Assembly (NCBI GenBank): GCA_019779905.1
Contig: JABAKE010000005.1
Span: forward strand, 62,001-126,000
DNA: 64,000 nt
Direction: 5' to 3'
Source: Modestobacter lapidis
Lineage (GTDB): Bacteria; Actinomycetota; Actinomycetes; Mycobacteriales; Geodermatophilaceae
Below are positions 49,365 to 58,799 of the stretch, one piece after another. A model generated the notes under the pieces. It saw only the letters and a list, made by a program, of their open reading frames with translations, made no database searches and was not told where the DNA came from. A program made the position numbers and the translations under genes. Within the stretch, counting starts at the first letter, position 1, and every line of letters starts with the position of its first letter.

Positions 49365-50108
49365 ATGGCCACCGCACTCGTCACCGGGGTCAGCCGGCGG
49401 GCCGGCATCGGCTTCGCCATCGCCCGTCGGCTGCTCGACCGTGGCGACCGCGTCGTCGTCCACTCCTGGGCAGCGCACGACGCGCAGCAGCCGTGGGGGA
49501 GCGACGACCTGACCGCCGTCCTCGCCGAGCTCGGCCATCCGCCGCACGTCAGCGCCGACCTCGCCGATCCACGTGCGCCGGCCGCCGTCGTCGCGCAGGC
49601 CCGGGCCGCGGCCGGACCGCTCACCACGCTGGTCGCCAACCACGCGCGCAGCGCCACCGGCGGGCTCGCCGAGGTGACCGCGGCCGAGCTCGACCTCTGC
49701 TTCGCGGCGAACGCCCGGGGGAGCGTGCTGCTCACCCAGGCCTTCGCGGCCCAGTACGAACCGGCCGCCGGCCCGGGGCGGGTCGTGCTGTTCACCTCCG
49801 GCCAGCACCGCGGCCCGATGGCCGGGGAGCTGGCGTACGCGCTCAGCAAGGGCGCGATCCAGTCGATCACCCTCAGCCTGGCCGACGGACTGGCCGAGCA
49901 GGGCATCACGGTGAACTGCCTCAACCCCGGCCCGACCGACACCGGCTGGGCCGATCCCGGCACCCGCGAACAGGTGGCGGCGGCGATGCCGGGCGGGCGG
50001 TGGAACAACCCGGACGACGCCGCGGCCGTGGTTGCCTGGCTGACCGGCCCGGACGCCGGCTCGGTCACCGGTCAGACTCTGGACGCCGAGGGCGGCTTCC
50101 GGCGCTGA
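49365..50108 (+). CDS. Short-chain dehydrogenase/reductase
   Basis: A 247-residue Rossmann protein of the classical SDR type. TGVSRRAGIGFAIARRL is the cofactor site with an extra residue, as in FabG-like relatives; VANHARSATGG replaces the usual NNAG. The catalytic set is S in VLFTSGQHRG and YALSK, and NPGPTDTGW precedes the C-terminal TGQTLDAEGGF that marks FabG-like reductases. The ATG follows CAGACT by six bases with no ribosome site. The substrate is unknown; no link to the proteasome genes is evident. Confidence 0.87.
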   Translation: MATALVTGVSRRAGIGFAIARRLLDRGDRVVVHSWAAHDAQQPWGSDDLTAVLAELGHPPHVSADLADPRAPAAVVAQARAAAGPLTTLVANHARSATGGLAEVTAAELDLCFAANARGSVLLTQAFAAQYEPAAGPGRVVLFTSGQHRGPMAGELAYALSKGAIQSITLSLADGLAEQGITVNCLNPGPTDTGWADPGTREQVAAAMPGGRWNNPDDAAAVVAWLTGPDAGSVTGQTLDAEGGFRR

Positions 50109-50251
50109 GGCAGCGGGACCCGGTTGGGACCGATGGACGCGCGCCCGGCCTACAACCGTTATCCCCAACACCGCGGCGAAATCACAACCCGGCCGGCGGG
50201 GGAGGAGCATGCCACGCCCTACGGGCGCACACCGCGCAGCAACGAACCCGG

Positions 50252-51373
50252 TCAGACCGCGACGAGCTCGGCGGCGTACCGGCCGGCAGCCGCGGCGGCG
50301 AGGAAGTACGCGTGGTCCTCGGCCAGGCCGCGGCCCATCGTCGACAGCCGCACCGGCAACGCGGCCAGCGCCTCGTCCAGCCCGTCGGTGCGCACGGAGA
50401 CGACGGGGTTGCGGTCCGGCTGCCCGGCGAGGTCCTCCTCGACCTGGCCGGCGAGCTCCGGCGGCAGCCCCTCGGGGACCACGAGGGTGACCCCGGCCAG
50501 CGCGACGCGGCCGAAGGCGGTCAGCGAGTGGTGGGAGACGCCGCGGTGCCGGGGGCGGGGGTCGGCGTCGGACAGCCGCAGCGCACCGACCGCCCGCCCG
50601 CCCAGCACGGCGACGGCGTTGCACGCCTCGCCGGCCGCCACGCCGGAGAACCCCCACGGCGTGCCGGTGCCCAGGTTCCCGGGCCCCTGGGCGACCACGG
50701 TGACGTCGGCGTGCAGCACGTGCCGGGCGGCGAGCAACCCGGTGTGCACGGTAACCGCCTCCAGGTCGCCACCGAAGGACTGCCCGACGGTGACCACCCC
50801 GGCCAGCGTGCCGGCCAGCGCGTCCAGGGTGCGGGAGAAGGCCGCCGGCAGCGCGCCGCCGTCGGTCATCACGTACGCCACCCGCAGCGCCGGGTCGGTC
50901 GCCCGCGCCCCGGCCAGCACGGCGGGCAGGGCGGAGTGCAGGTCGGCGACGACGACGGGCATGCCGCCGACGTCCTCGGCGTCGGCGATCACCCGGTGGT
51001 GCTCGGTGTCCTGCTCGTCCACGCCCTGCACGGTGACCTGCAGCGGCGTGTAACGGCCCTTCACCAGGTGACCGGGGCCGGCCGGGTCGGCGGGCAGCCG
51101 GTCCGGGACGGCGACCACCAGCGCGTACCCGCCGGTGCCCAGCCGCTGCGCCCAGGCCGTGGTGTTGAGCAGCACGTCGTCACCCACCTCGGGGCTGCCG
51201 ACGACGGAGGGGTGCGCCAGCGCCCGCAGCGTGCCGTCGCCGGGCACCTCGACGGTCAGCTCGAGGGCATCGCGCCAGGCGCGGCCGAGCGCGGCGACCC
51301 GGCCGCGACGCCAGCGGATCCGGGATCCGGGGACGGGCGCGGACGGGGACGGCGGGGTCTCCGGGGACGTCAC
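50252..51373 (-). CDS. DUF3866-family protein
   Basis: A 373-residue protein of the actinobacterial DUF3866 family. RWRRGRVAALGRAW is followed by the GDDVLLNTTAW block, KGRYTPLQVTVQGVDEQ, and MPVVVADLHSALPAV; a central AYVMTDGGALPAAFSRTL and a C-terminal HHSLTAFGRVALAG fit the family. The biochemical role is unknown. The GTG start is placed by TAGCCT, six bases before it. It diverges from pafB over a 103-base region that also contains a palindromic repeat. Confidence 0.88.
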   Translation of the reverse strand: MTSPETPPSPSAPVPGSRIRWRRGRVAALGRAWRDALELTVEVPGDGTLRALAHPSVVGSPEVGDDVLLNTTAWAQRLGTGGYALVVAVPDRLPADPAGPGHLVKGRYTPLQVTVQGVDEQDTEHHRVIADAEDVGGMPVVVADLHSALPAVLAGARATDPALRVAYVMTDGGALPAAFSRTLDALAGTLAGVVTVGQSFGGDLEAVTVHTGLLAARHVLHADVTVVAQGPGNLGTGTPWGFSGVAAGEACNAVAVLGGRAVGALRLSDADPRPRHRGVSHHSLTAFGRVALAGVTLVVPEGLPPELAGQVEEDLAGQPDRNPVVSVRTDGLDEALAALPVRLSTMGRGLAEDHAYFLAAAAAGRYAAELVAV

Positions 51374-51379
51374 CCCGGC

Positions 51380-51385
51380 AGGCTA
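51380..51385 (-). promoter_or_regulatory. Leaderless -10 hexamer for DUF3866
   Basis: TAGCCT on the minus strand, six bases before the GTG at 51373. Confidence 0.45.
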
Positions 51386-51387
51386 GA

Positions 51388-51445
51388 TGAAGGGCCCCCT
51401 GCCCCCCACCGCTCGCAGAGCTCGCAGCGGAACCCTGCAGGCGGC
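51388..51445. repeat. Palindromic intergenic repeat between DUF3866 and pafB
   Basis: AAGGGCCCCCTGCCCCCCAC and GGAACCCTGCAGGCGGCC flank CGCTCGCAGAGCTCGCAG. It lies between two divergent -10 hexamers, so here it cannot be a terminator. Confidence 0.65.
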
Positions 51446-51464
51446 CACCGGCGACCCGGCTGAC

Positions 51465-51470
51465 TAGCCT
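51465..51470 (+). promoter_or_regulatory. Leaderless -10 hexamer for pafB
   Basis: TAGCCT, six bases, then the GTG at 51477. Confidence 0.5.
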
Positions 51471-51476
51471 GGGTCC

Positions 51477-52454
51477 GTGGCAGCCAAGCGCGCGGAGCGA
51501 CTGGTGAACCTGGTGATCGCGCTGCTCGGCACCCGGCAGTTCGTCTCGGCCGCCAAGATCCGGTCGACGGTCCCCGGGTACGAGCACGACGACGGCACCG
51601 ACCGGGCCGACGAGGCCTTCAAGCGGATGTTCGAGCGGGACAAGGCCGAGCTCCGCGAGATCGGCGTCCCGCTGGAGACCGGCCGGAACAGCTTCTTCGA
51701 CACCGAGGACGGCTACCGGATCGCCCGCAGCGACTACGAGCTGCCCGACGTCACCCTCGAACCCGAGGAGGCCGCGGCCGTCGGGCTGGCGCTGCGGCTG
51801 TGGCAGTCCGCCCAGCTGGCCGGCGCCGCGCAGAGCGCGCTGGGAAAGCTGCGGGCCGCCGGCGTCGAGGTCGACCAGAGCCGCGGCATCCCGCTGCGCC
51901 CCCGGCTGGACGCCGGTGAGCCGGCCTTCGAGCCGTGCTACCTCGCCGCCCGCGACCGCCGCGAGCTCACCTTCGACTACCGCCGTCCCGACGAGGACAC
52001 CCCCGTCCGGCGGCGCGTCCAGCCGTGGGGCGTCGTCGCCTGGCACGGCCGCTGGTACCTCGTCGGGCACGACCGCGACCGGCAGGCCCCGCGGGTGTTC
52101 CGGCTGTCCCGGGTCACCGGCATGCCGAAGCCCCTGGGGCCCGCCGGTGCGTTCCAGCCGCCGCCCGACCTCGACCTCGCCGCCGTGGTGGCCGGGCAGG
52201 AGCGCCGGGAGGAGCAGCTGGTCGTCGTCCGGGTCCGGCCGGGCACCGCCAACGGGCTGCGCCGCACCGGCACCTCGCTGGGCCCCGCCGAGGACGGCGA
52301 CGACCGGCTGCAGCTGCGCACCACCGAGCCGTGGGCGCTCGCCGACGAGCTGGCCGCCTACGGCCCCGACGTGCTGGTCGAGGCGCCGCAGCCGATTCGG
52401 GAGGCGGTCGTCGAGCGGCTGACCCGGCTGGCCGCCCTGGGAGGCACCCCGTGA
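51477..52454 (+). CDS. pafB: WYL-domain regulator PafB
   Basis: A 325-residue transcription factor that, with PafC, activates the RecA/LexA-independent DNA-damage response in actinobacteria. The N-terminal winged helix (ERLVNLVIALLGTRQFVSAAKI, in two parts; EAFKRMFERDKAELREIGV) binds the promoter. The WYL domain near 160-240 shows LTFDYRRPDEDTP and WGVVAWHGRWYLVGHD, and the WCX extension closes the protein. It would bind single-stranded DNA through the WYL domain. The gap to pafC is 73 bases and contains a weak GAGCTTGCGGGCTC palindrome. Confidence 0.95.
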   Translation: MAAKRAERLVNLVIALLGTRQFVSAAKIRSTVPGYEHDDGTDRADEAFKRMFERDKAELREIGVPLETGRNSFFDTEDGYRIARSDYELPDVTLEPEEAAAVGLALRLWQSAQLAGAAQSALGKLRAAGVEVDQSRGIPLRPRLDAGEPAFEPCYLAARDRRELTFDYRRPDEDTPVRRRVQPWGVVAWHGRWYLVGHDRDRQAPRVFRLSRVTGMPKPLGPAGAFQPPPDLDLAAVVAGQERREEQLVVVRVRPGTANGLRRTGTSLGPAEDGDDRLQLRTTEPWALADELAAYGPDVLVEAPQPIREAVVERLTRLAALGGTP

Positions 52455-52527
52455 GCGAGCTTGCGGGCTCACGCCGGAGGAGAGCACCACAGGGCCTGCG
52501 GCCGCCGAGCGCCGGCGAGGAGACCGC

Positions 52528-53499
52528 ATGACCAGCCCGAGCACCGCGGACCGGATGACCCGGTTGCTCACCCTGGTGCCCTACCTGCAGGCCCATCCGG
52601 ACGGGGTCCGGATGGCCGACGCCGCGGCCGACTTCGGCATCACCGAGGTCCAGCTGCGCCGTGACCTGGACCTGCTGTGGGTGTGCGGCCTGCCCGGGCA
52701 CGGGCCCGGCGACCTGATCGACCTGTCGTTCGAGGGCGACCGGGTACGGGTCACGTTCACCGCGGGGATGGTCCGGCCGCTACGGCTGACCACCGACGAG
52801 GCCGTGGCGCTCACCGTCGCGCTCCGCACGCTGCTGGAGCTGCCCGGGCTGGCCGAGGGCGAGGCGGTGAGCCGCGCGCTGGCCAAGGTGTCCGCGGCCG
52901 CCGGGCACGCCGCCGAGCAGTCCGCCCCGGTCGCGGTCAGCGTCGACGCCCGGGAGCAGGCCTTGGCCGTCGTCCGCGCCGCCCTGGAACCGGACCGGCA
53001 CCGGGCGCTGCACCTGCACTACTACGTGCCCAGCCGGGACGAGCGGACCGAGCGCACCGTCGACCCGATGCGGCTGCTGCTGGTCGACGGTCACTGGTAC
53101 CTGGAGGCCTGGTGCCGAGGGGCCGAGGGCGTGCGGCTGTTCCGGCTGGACCGGATCGACGACGTCGTCGTCCTCGACGAGCCGGCCGCGCCGCCGCCGC
53201 AGGCCTCCGAGCGCGACGTCGACTCCGGGCTGTACCAGCCCGACGAGGAGTCGCCGCTGGTCCGGCTGCGGCTGGCCCGGACCGCCCGCTGGGTGGCCGA
53301 CTACTACCCGGTCGAGGGCGTCGCGCCGGTCGAGGACCCGCCCGGGGGGCTGGCCGTGTCGGTGCGCACCGCGGACCTGGCCTGGGCCCGCCGGCTGGTC
53401 GCCTCCCTGGGCGGGGCAGCGGTGGTCGACGAGCCGGCGGAGCTGGGGGAGCAGGTCGCGGCCGAGGCCAGGGCAGCGCTCGCCCGCTACGCGGACTGA
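52528..53499 (+). CDS. pafC: WYL-domain regulator PafC
   Basis: A 323-residue partner of PafB. The N-terminal HTH reads RLLTLVPYLQAHPDGVRM then FGITEVQLRRDLDLLWVCGLPG. The middle WYL domain has LHLHYYVPSRDERTERTVDP and LLVDGHWYLEAWC, and the WCX part is near 240-320 with DLAWARRLVASLGG. It forms a heterodimer with PafB; the two genes are adjacent and same-strand. GGCGAGGAGACC serves as ribosome site. The Arg-rich segment before WYL fits the family. Confidence 0.95.
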   Translation: MTSPSTADRMTRLLTLVPYLQAHPDGVRMADAAADFGITEVQLRRDLDLLWVCGLPGHGPGDLIDLSFEGDRVRVTFTAGMVRPLRLTTDEAVALTVALRTLLELPGLAEGEAVSRALAKVSAAAGHAAEQSAPVAVSVDAREQALAVVRAALEPDRHRALHLHYYVPSRDERTERTVDPMRLLLVDGHWYLEAWCRGAEGVRLFRLDRIDDVVVLDEPAAPPPQASERDVDSGLYQPDEESPLVRLRLARTARWVADYYPVEGVAPVEDPPGGLAVSVRTADLAWARRLVASLGGAAVVDEPAELGEQVAAEARAALARYAD

Positions 53500-53536
53500 C
53501 GGCGACGGACTGATCGGCGGCGGACTGATCGGCGGC

Positions 53537-53542
53537 TAGGGT
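53537..53542 (+). promoter_or_regulatory. Leaderless -10 hexamer that sets a small-protein start
   Basis: TAGGGT ends seven bases before the GTG at 53550; an alternative GTG at 53544 would be only one base away from the hexamer. Confidence 0.45.
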
Positions 53543-53549
53543 CGTGCCT

Positions 53550-53759
53550 GTGCTGCTCTGGGTGTGGATCGTGGTCGCCGTCCTGGCCGTGCTGGTGCTG
53601 GGCATCCTCGCCTTCGGCCTGCTCGGCGCGATGCAGCGGCTGACCAGGGAGCTCCGGGCAACCGACACCGCGCTGCGGCCGGTCCGCGCCGAGGTGCAGC
53701 AGACCCTGGACCGGGCCGCCGCCCAGCGCGCCGGGAACGGGACGGCGACGCCCCGGTGA
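53550..53759 (+). CDS. Small single-pass membrane protein
   Basis: A 69-residue protein with one N-terminal membrane helix (WVWIVVAVLAVLVLGILAF) and a C-terminal cytosolic amphipathic helix (LTRELRATDTALRPVRAEVQ). This architecture resembles TatB- or DUF948-like helpers but no family is assigned. It sits between pafC and tatA on the same strand with a separate promoter. Its position next to the Tat genes is common in actinobacteria. Confidence 0.65.
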   Translation: MLLWVWIVVAVLAVLVLGILAFGLLGAMQRLTRELRATDTALRPVRAEVQQTLDRAAAQRAGNGTATPR

Positions 53760-53867
53760 ACCGCTCCTGACCGCTGGCACGAACAACCGGTGCCGCCCGT
53801 CCGGAGCGGGGACCGGGTCCGGTTCGCCGCGTAGCATCCTGGGCACGCCCACGACTCGGAGGATCCG

Positions 53868-54182
53868 ATGAACCTCGGCCCGATGGAGATCGGCCTCATC
53901 ATCCTGGCCGTCCTGCTGCTCTTCGGTTACAAGAAGCTGCCCGACGCCTCCCGCTCCATGGGGCGCTCGCTGCGCATCTTCAAGAGCGAGATGAAGGGCA
54001 TGAAGGACGACGACGTCCGCGACAAGGAGCCGGCGGCCACCACCCCGGTCCGCGGCGAGATCGTCGCCCCTCCCGCCGGCGGCGACCTGGACGAGGACGC
54101 CCGCGCCGCCGAGCTTCGCGCCGCGGAGCTGCGGGCGCAGGCCGCCCGGGCGCGGTCGGCCGCGGCCGACCGCACCCGCTGA
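53868..54182 (+). CDS. tatA: Sec-independent translocase subunit TatA
   Basis: A 104-residue pore-forming subunit of the twin-arginine translocase. The membrane helix ([20 protein letters not shown]) and amphipathic helix ([18 protein letters not shown]) with the FGYKKLPD hinge are diagnostic. The tail is acidic and Ala/Arg-rich. The ATG has CGGAGGATCC as ribosome site and a TAGCAT hexamer about 30 bases upstream. It is followed by tatC 21 bases later. Confidence 0.95.
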   Translation: MNLGPMEIGLIILAVLLLFGYKKLPDASRSMGRSLRIFKSEMKGMKDDDVRDKEPAATTPVRGEIVAPPAGGDLDEDARAAELRAAELRAQAARARSAAADRTR

Positions 54183-54203
54183 CCTTCTCGCACTGACCGG
54201 CTC

Positions 54204-55130
54204 GTGAGCACGCCCGGGCGCCCGCGCGACCGTCGCCCCCGGCGTCCCCTGCGGGACGAGGCGGCGACCATGCCCCTCGTCGGCCACCTGCGCGAGTTGC
54301 GCAACCGGATCGGCATCGCGCTGTTCTTCGTCCTGATCGGCACCGCGGTGTCGTTCTGGTGGTACGAGCACGGCCTCGGGGAGTTCATCCGCGCCCCGTA
54401 CTGCGGCCTGGACACCGATCTCCGCGCGTTGGCCACCGGTGGCACGGGGGACTGCGCGCTGCTGGTCACCGACGTCTTCGGCGGTGCCCTGATCCGGTTG
54501 AAGATCAGCTTCATCGTGGGCGTGGTGCTGGCCGCGCCGTTCTGGCTCCACCAGGTGTGGGCCTTCCTCACCCCGGGGCTGAAGAAGAACGAGAAGCTCT
54601 ACGGCGTGGCCTTCGTCGCCGCCTCCAGCACGCTGTTCGCGCTCGGCGCCGCACTGGCCTACTTCTCGCTGTCCGCCGGCCTGGATCTGCTCCTGGGGCT
54701 GGCCGGGGACGGCGTGGCCATCGCGCTCACCGCCCAGGACTACATCGGCTTCGTCATCTCGTTGCTGGTCGCCTTCGGGGTCAGCTTCGAGCTGCCGCTG
54801 ATCGCCGTCGTGCTGAACCTGGTGGGGGTGCTCAGCCACGCGACGCTGAGCAAGGGCCGGCGGTGGATCTTCTTCCTGACCATCGTCTTCGCCGCCTTCA
54901 TCACACCCACCCAGGACCCGTTCACCATGCTGCTGATGGCCGGGCCGATGATCGTGCTGTTCGAGCTCGCCATCCAGGTCGCCCGGTTCGTCGACAGGCG
55001 CCGGGCCAAGCGGGAGGCCGCGCTCGGTCTCACCGGGCTGGCCGACGACGAGTCATCCCCGCTGGTCGAGGATCCCGCCCGGCTGGACGAGCCCAGCCCC
55101 CTCGACGAGCCGACCACCGCGCCCCGCTGA
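54204..55130 (+). CDS. tatC: Sec-independent translocase subunit TatC
   Basis: A 308-residue polytopic receptor of the Tat system, which recognises twin-arginine signal peptides. Six membrane helices follow MPLVGHLRELRNRI, the conserved N-terminal signal-binding segment. KISFIVGVVLAAPFWLHQVW and FLTPGLKKNEK are family hallmarks, and the cytosolic end from about 255 is a charged tail. The GTG at 54204 lies close to the tatA stop. A first-loop insertion (CGLDTDLRALATGGTGDC) holds two cysteines that might pair outside the membrane. Confidence 0.95.
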   Translation: MSTPGRPRDRRPRRPLRDEAATMPLVGHLRELRNRIGIALFFVLIGTAVSFWWYEHGLGEFIRAPYCGLDTDLRALATGGTGDCALLVTDVFGGALIRLKISFIVGVVLAAPFWLHQVWAFLTPGLKKNEKLYGVAFVAASSTLFALGAALAYFSLSAGLDLLLGLAGDGVAIALTAQDYIGFVISLLVAFGVSFELPLIAVVLNLVGVLSHATLSKGRRWIFFLTIVFAAFITPTQDPFTMLLMAGPMIVLFELAIQVARFVDRRRAKREAALGLTGLADDESSPLVEDPARLDEPSPLDEPTTAPR

Positions 55131-55201
55131 CCGCCGCCGGCGCCGCCCCCGGCTGATCTCCCGGCGGTTCGGTCCGACCCGCGGCGGTCGCACCCGGCGC
55201 A

Positions 55202-55207
55202 TACCGT
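55202..55207 (+). promoter_or_regulatory. Leaderless -10 hexamer for helY
   Basis: TACCGT followed by six bases and the ATG at 55214. Confidence 0.45.
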
Positions 55208-55213
55208 GGGGAC

Positions 55214-58045
55214 ATGTCCAGCCCGGCCGAGCGGTACGCGGCTGCCCGCCGCCGTACCGCGCACCCCACCCTGTCGGAGTTCACCAGCGAGCTCGGCTTC
55301 TCCCTCGACCCGTTCCAGGTCGAGGCCTGCGAGGCGGTGGAGGACGGCGCCGGGGTGCTGGTGTGCGCCCCGACCGGGGCGGGCAAGACCGTGGTCGGCG
55401 AGTTCGCTGTGCACAAGGCGCTCCGCGAGGGCCGCAAGGCGTTCTACACGACACCGATCAAGGCGCTGTCGAACCAGAAGTACAACGACCTGGTCGCGCG
55501 CTACGGCTCGGCCAAGGTCGGCCTGCTCACCGGTGACAACGCCATCAACGGCGACGCTCCGGTGGTCGTGATGACCACCGAGGTGCTGCGCAACATGCTC
55601 TACGTCGACTCCCCGGCGCTCACCGACCTCGGCTACGTGGTGATGGACGAGGTGCACTACCTCGCCGACCGGTTCCGCGGCGCGGTGTGGGAGGAGGTGA
55701 TCATCCACCTGCCCGAGCACGTCGCCCTGGTCTCGCTGTCGGCCACGGTCAGCAACGCGGAGGAGTTCGCCGACTGGCTGGTCACCGTTCGGGGCCACAC
55801 AACGGTGGTGGTCAGCGAGGTGCGTCCGATCCCGCTGTGGCAGCACATGCTGGTCGGCTCCCGGGTCTTCGACCTGTTCGCGCTGCGTCCGGCCGCGCAC
55901 GCCGGGGAGTGGGAGCAGACCCCGCGGGGGCAGTCGACCCGGGAACGGGGGCGCGCCGTCGTCGATCCGGAGCTGGTCCGCTACGTGCACGAGCAGGAGC
56001 GCCGCTACGACTCCTGGTCCGGTGGCGGCGGCTCCCGGGGCGGCTTCAGCCACCGGCCGCGCTACCGGCCGCCGTCCCGCCCGGAGGTCGTCGACCGGCT
56101 GGACCGCGCCGGCCTGCTGCCGGCCATCACGTTCGTCTTCAGCCGCAACGGCTGCGACGCCGCCGTGCAGCAGTGCCGGGCGGCCGGCCTGCGGCTCACC
56201 GACGAGTCCGAGCGGTCGGCGATCGCCGAGGTCATCGACCGGCGCACCGGAGCGCTGCCCGAGGAGGACCTGCACGTCCTGGGCTTCTGGGAGTGGCGCG
56301 AGGGGCTGCTCGCCGGCGTCGCGGCGCACCACGCCGGCTTGGTGCCGGCGTTCAAGGAAACCGTCGAGGAGTGCTTCGTGCGCGGCTTGGTCAAGGCCGT
56401 CTTCGCCACCGAGACCCTCGCCCTGGGCATCAACATGCCGGCCCGGACCGTCGTCCTCGAGCGGCTGGTGAAGTGGAACGGTGAGGCGCACGTCGACGTC
56501 ACGCCGGGGGAGTACACCCAGCTGACCGGCCGGGCCGGGCGCCGCGGGATCGACGTCGAGGGGCACGCGGTGGTGGTGTGGGCGCCGGGCGTCGACCCGG
56601 CCGCGGTGGCCGGGCTGGCCAGCACCCGCACCTATCCGCTGCGGTCATCCTTCCGGCCCAGCTACAACATGGCGGTCAACCTGGTGGGCGCCTTCGGGCG
56701 GGAACGGGCGCGGGAACTGCTGGCCGCCTCGTTCGCCCAGTTCCAGGCCGACCGCTCGGTCGTCGGGCTGGCGCGGTCCGCCGCCCGGCACGAGGCCGAC
56801 GCGCAGCGGCTGGCCGTCGAGATGCACTCCGCTGCCGGCGACGTCCCCGGGTACGCCCGGCTGCGCGTGGAGATCTCCGAGCGGGAGAGGGCGCTGTCCC
56901 GCGATTCTCAGGCCAAGCGCCGGCTCGAGGCCGCCGAGTCGCTGGAGGCGCTGCGCATCGGCGACGTCATCCGGGTGCCCAGCGGCCGGCGGCAGGGGCT
57001 GGCGGTCGTGCTCGACCCGGGCCTGACCGAGCTCACCGAGCCCCGGCCGCTCGTGCTCACCGAGGACAAGTGGGCCGGCCGGCTCGCGGCGGTCGACTTC
57101 CCGTCACCAGTGACGGCGCTGGCCCGGGTCCGGGTGCCCAAGAACTTCAACCACCGCAGCCCGCACGCCCGCCGCGACCTGGCCTCCACGCTGCGCAACG
57201 CCCGGATGGAGAACGACCTGGGGGCCCGGCGCACCAAGGGCCGGTCGGCGGCCGCCGACGACCCGGTGCTGGCCGACCTGCGGCACGCGCTGCGCGCCCA
57301 CCCGGTGCACTCGCTGCCCGACCGCGAGGAGCGGGTCCGGGCCGCCGAGCGCTGGATGCGTGAGCTGCGGGAGGCCGAGGCACTGCGCCGCCGGATGGAC
57401 GAGCGCACCGGCTCGCTGACCCGGCAGTTCGACCGCACCTGCGACGTCCTGGAGGAGCTGGGCTACCTCGTGCCCGAGGACGCCGGCGAGCCGGCGACGG
57501 ACGGCGGGGACGCCGACCCCCGGCCGGTCGTGACCGATGCCGGGCGGCGGCTGGGCCGGATCTGGTCGGAGACCGACCTGCTCACCGCCGAGTGCCTGCG
57601 TGCTGGGGTGTTCCGCGGCCTGACCCCGGCGGAGCTGGCCGCCTGCGTCTCCACGCTGGTGTTCGAGGCCCGCCGGGAGTCGCCGGGCCAGCCGTCGGTA
57701 CCCGCGGGGAAGGTCGCCGCCGCGATCGGCGAGATGCGCCGGGTGCGGGTGCGGCTGGCCGACGTCGAGGTGGAGCACCAGGTGCCGGTGACCCGCGACC
57801 TGGATCTCGGCTTCGTGTGGGCGGCGTTCCGCTGGGCCGACGGGCAGACGCTGGACCGGGTGCTGGCGGGTGCGGAGCAGGCCGGCACGGAGCTGTCCGG
57901 TGGCGACTTCGTGCGGTGGGCCCGGCAGCTCATCGACCTGCTCGACCAGCTGGCCAAGGTCGCCGAGGAGCCGGTGGCGGGAGTGGCCCGGGCGGCGGTC
58001 GGCCGGGTACGGCGCGGCGTGGTCGCGGTGGCGGTCGGCGGCTGA
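55214..58045 (+). CDS. helY: Ski2/Mtr4-like DEAD/DEAH helicase HelY
   Basis: A 943-residue SF2 RNA helicase of the actinobacterial HelY type. Walker A is CAPTGAGKTVVGEF near residue 55, DEVH-box VVMDEVHYLAD near 145, SAT motif LSLSATVSN near 178, and motif VI QLTGRAGRRGIDVEG near 440. A Gly/Arg-rich insertion (GGGGSRGGFSHRPRYRPP) lies near 270. The C-terminal DSHCT-type region from about 760 carries LTAECLRAGVFRGLTPAELAA. It is thought to unwind RNA in turnover, by analogy. The gene follows tatC as in mycobacteria. Confidence 0.93.
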   Translation: MSSPAERYAAARRRTAHPTLSEFTSELGFSLDPFQVEACEAVEDGAGVLVCAPTGAGKTVVGEFAVHKALREGRKAFYTTPIKALSNQKYNDLVARYGSAKVGLLTGDNAINGDAPVVVMTTEVLRNMLYVDSPALTDLGYVVMDEVHYLADRFRGAVWEEVIIHLPEHVALVSLSATVSNAEEFADWLVTVRGHTTVVVSEVRPIPLWQHMLVGSRVFDLFALRPAAHAGEWEQTPRGQSTRERGRAVVDPELVRYVHEQERRYDSWSGGGGSRGGFSHRPRYRPPSRPEVVDRLDRAGLLPAITFVFSRNGCDAAVQQCRAAGLRLTDESERSAIAEVIDRRTGALPEEDLHVLGFWEWREGLLAGVAAHHAGLVPAFKETVEECFVRGLVKAVFATETLALGINMPARTVVLERLVKWNGEAHVDVTPGEYTQLTGRAGRRGIDVEGHAVVVWAPGVDPAAVAGLASTRTYPLRSSFRPSYNMAVNLVGAFGRERARELLAASFAQFQADRSVVGLARSAARHEADAQRLAVEMHSAAGDVPGYARLRVEISERERALSRDSQAKRRLEAAESLEALRIGDVIRVPSGRRQGLAVVLDPGLTELTEPRPLVLTEDKWAGRLAAVDFPSPVTALARVRVPKNFNHRSPHARRDLASTLRNARMENDLGARRTKGRSAAADDPVLADLRHALRAHPVHSLPDREERVRAAERWMRELREAEALRRRMDERTGSLTRQFDRTCDVLEELGYLVPEDAGEPATDGGDADPRPVVTDAGRRLGRIWSETDLLTAECLRAGVFRGLTPAELAACVSTLVFEARRESPGQPSVPAGKVAAAIGEMRRVRVRLADVEVEHQVPVTRDLDLGFVWAAFRWADGQTLDRVLAGAEQAGTELSGGDFVRWARQLIDLLDQLAKVAEEPVAGVARAAVGRVRRGVVAVAVGG

Positions 58046-58165
58046 CCCGGCGAGCCGCTGCGATCCCCGGTCCGCGCGGCCGGGCGTAGGACACAATCGG
58101 CATCCGGTCACGAGCGCCGGTCCGCGGCGGCCGGGCCGGCAGCCAGGCGCGAGCAGGGAGCGACG

Positions 58166-58786
58166 ATGACCCATCCGCCCTACGGCGACGACGAGCGGGA
58201 CGGCGAGCGCGGCGGGCACGCCCAGCCGGCTCCGCCGTGGGGCGGGCAGCAGCCGGCGCGGTCCCAGGGGACGCCGTCGACCGGGCAGTTCGGTCACGGC
58301 CAGCCACCGTTCGGCCCACCCCGGCCCGGGCCGCCGCCGTACGGGTACCCCGCGTCCGGGCAGTCGCCGTACGGGCAGTCGCCGTACGGGCAGTCGGCGT
58401 ACGGACCACCGCCGTACGGGCAGCCCGCGTCCGGGCCACCGCCGTACGGCCAGCCAGGCTGGGAGCAGCTGCCCCCGCCGGGCCGGTCCCGGCGCCCGCT
58501 GCTGCTGCTCCTCGGCCTGCTCGCCGTCGTGGTGGCCGTCGGGGCGGTGCTGCTGCTCACCGCGCTGCAGTCCACCGCGCTGGACCCGACGGCGGTGCAG
58601 CGCGACGTGGCCGAGCAGTTCGAGCAGCGGGAGGGGGTCGCGGTGGAGCTGCAGTGCGGCGACGACATGACCGTCGAGGCCGGCCGCGACTACCGATGCT
58701 CGGGAACCACGGCCGACGGCGAGCCCGTCACCATCACGATCACCGTCACCGACGAGCAGGCGAACTACACCTGGGGCGAAGGCTGA
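58166..58786 (+). CDS. DUF4333-family membrane protein
   Basis: A 206-residue protein. Residues 1-105 are a Pro/Gly/Tyr/Gln-rich cytosolic region with near-repeats of PYGQS and PPYGQP. A membrane helix ([20 protein letters not shown]) lies near 112-131. The extracytoplasmic DUF4333 domain follows: [19 protein letters not shown], a cysteine pair in LQCGDDM and YRCSGTT, and [16 protein letters not shown] disulphide is likely. The function is unknown; the arrangement between helY and the exonuclease is kept in relatives. The next gene converges 13 bases away. Confidence 0.88.
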   Translation: MTHPPYGDDERDGERGGHAQPAPPWGGQQPARSQGTPSTGQFGHGQPPFGPPRPGPPPYGYPASGQSPYGQSPYGQSAYGPPPYGQPASGPPPYGQPGWEQLPPPGRSRRPLLLLLGLLAVVVAVGAVLLLTALQSTALDPTAVQRDVAEQFEQREGVAVELQCGDDMTVEAGRDYRCSGTTADGEPVTITITVTDEQANYTWGEG

Positions 58787-58799
58787 GCGGGCCCGTGGG

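Noticed and set aside
58166-58500. CRISPR-like array in the DUF4333 gene
   Set aside because: The short repeats are codons for PYGQ-type protein repeats, with no spacers or regular unit length and no cas genes.
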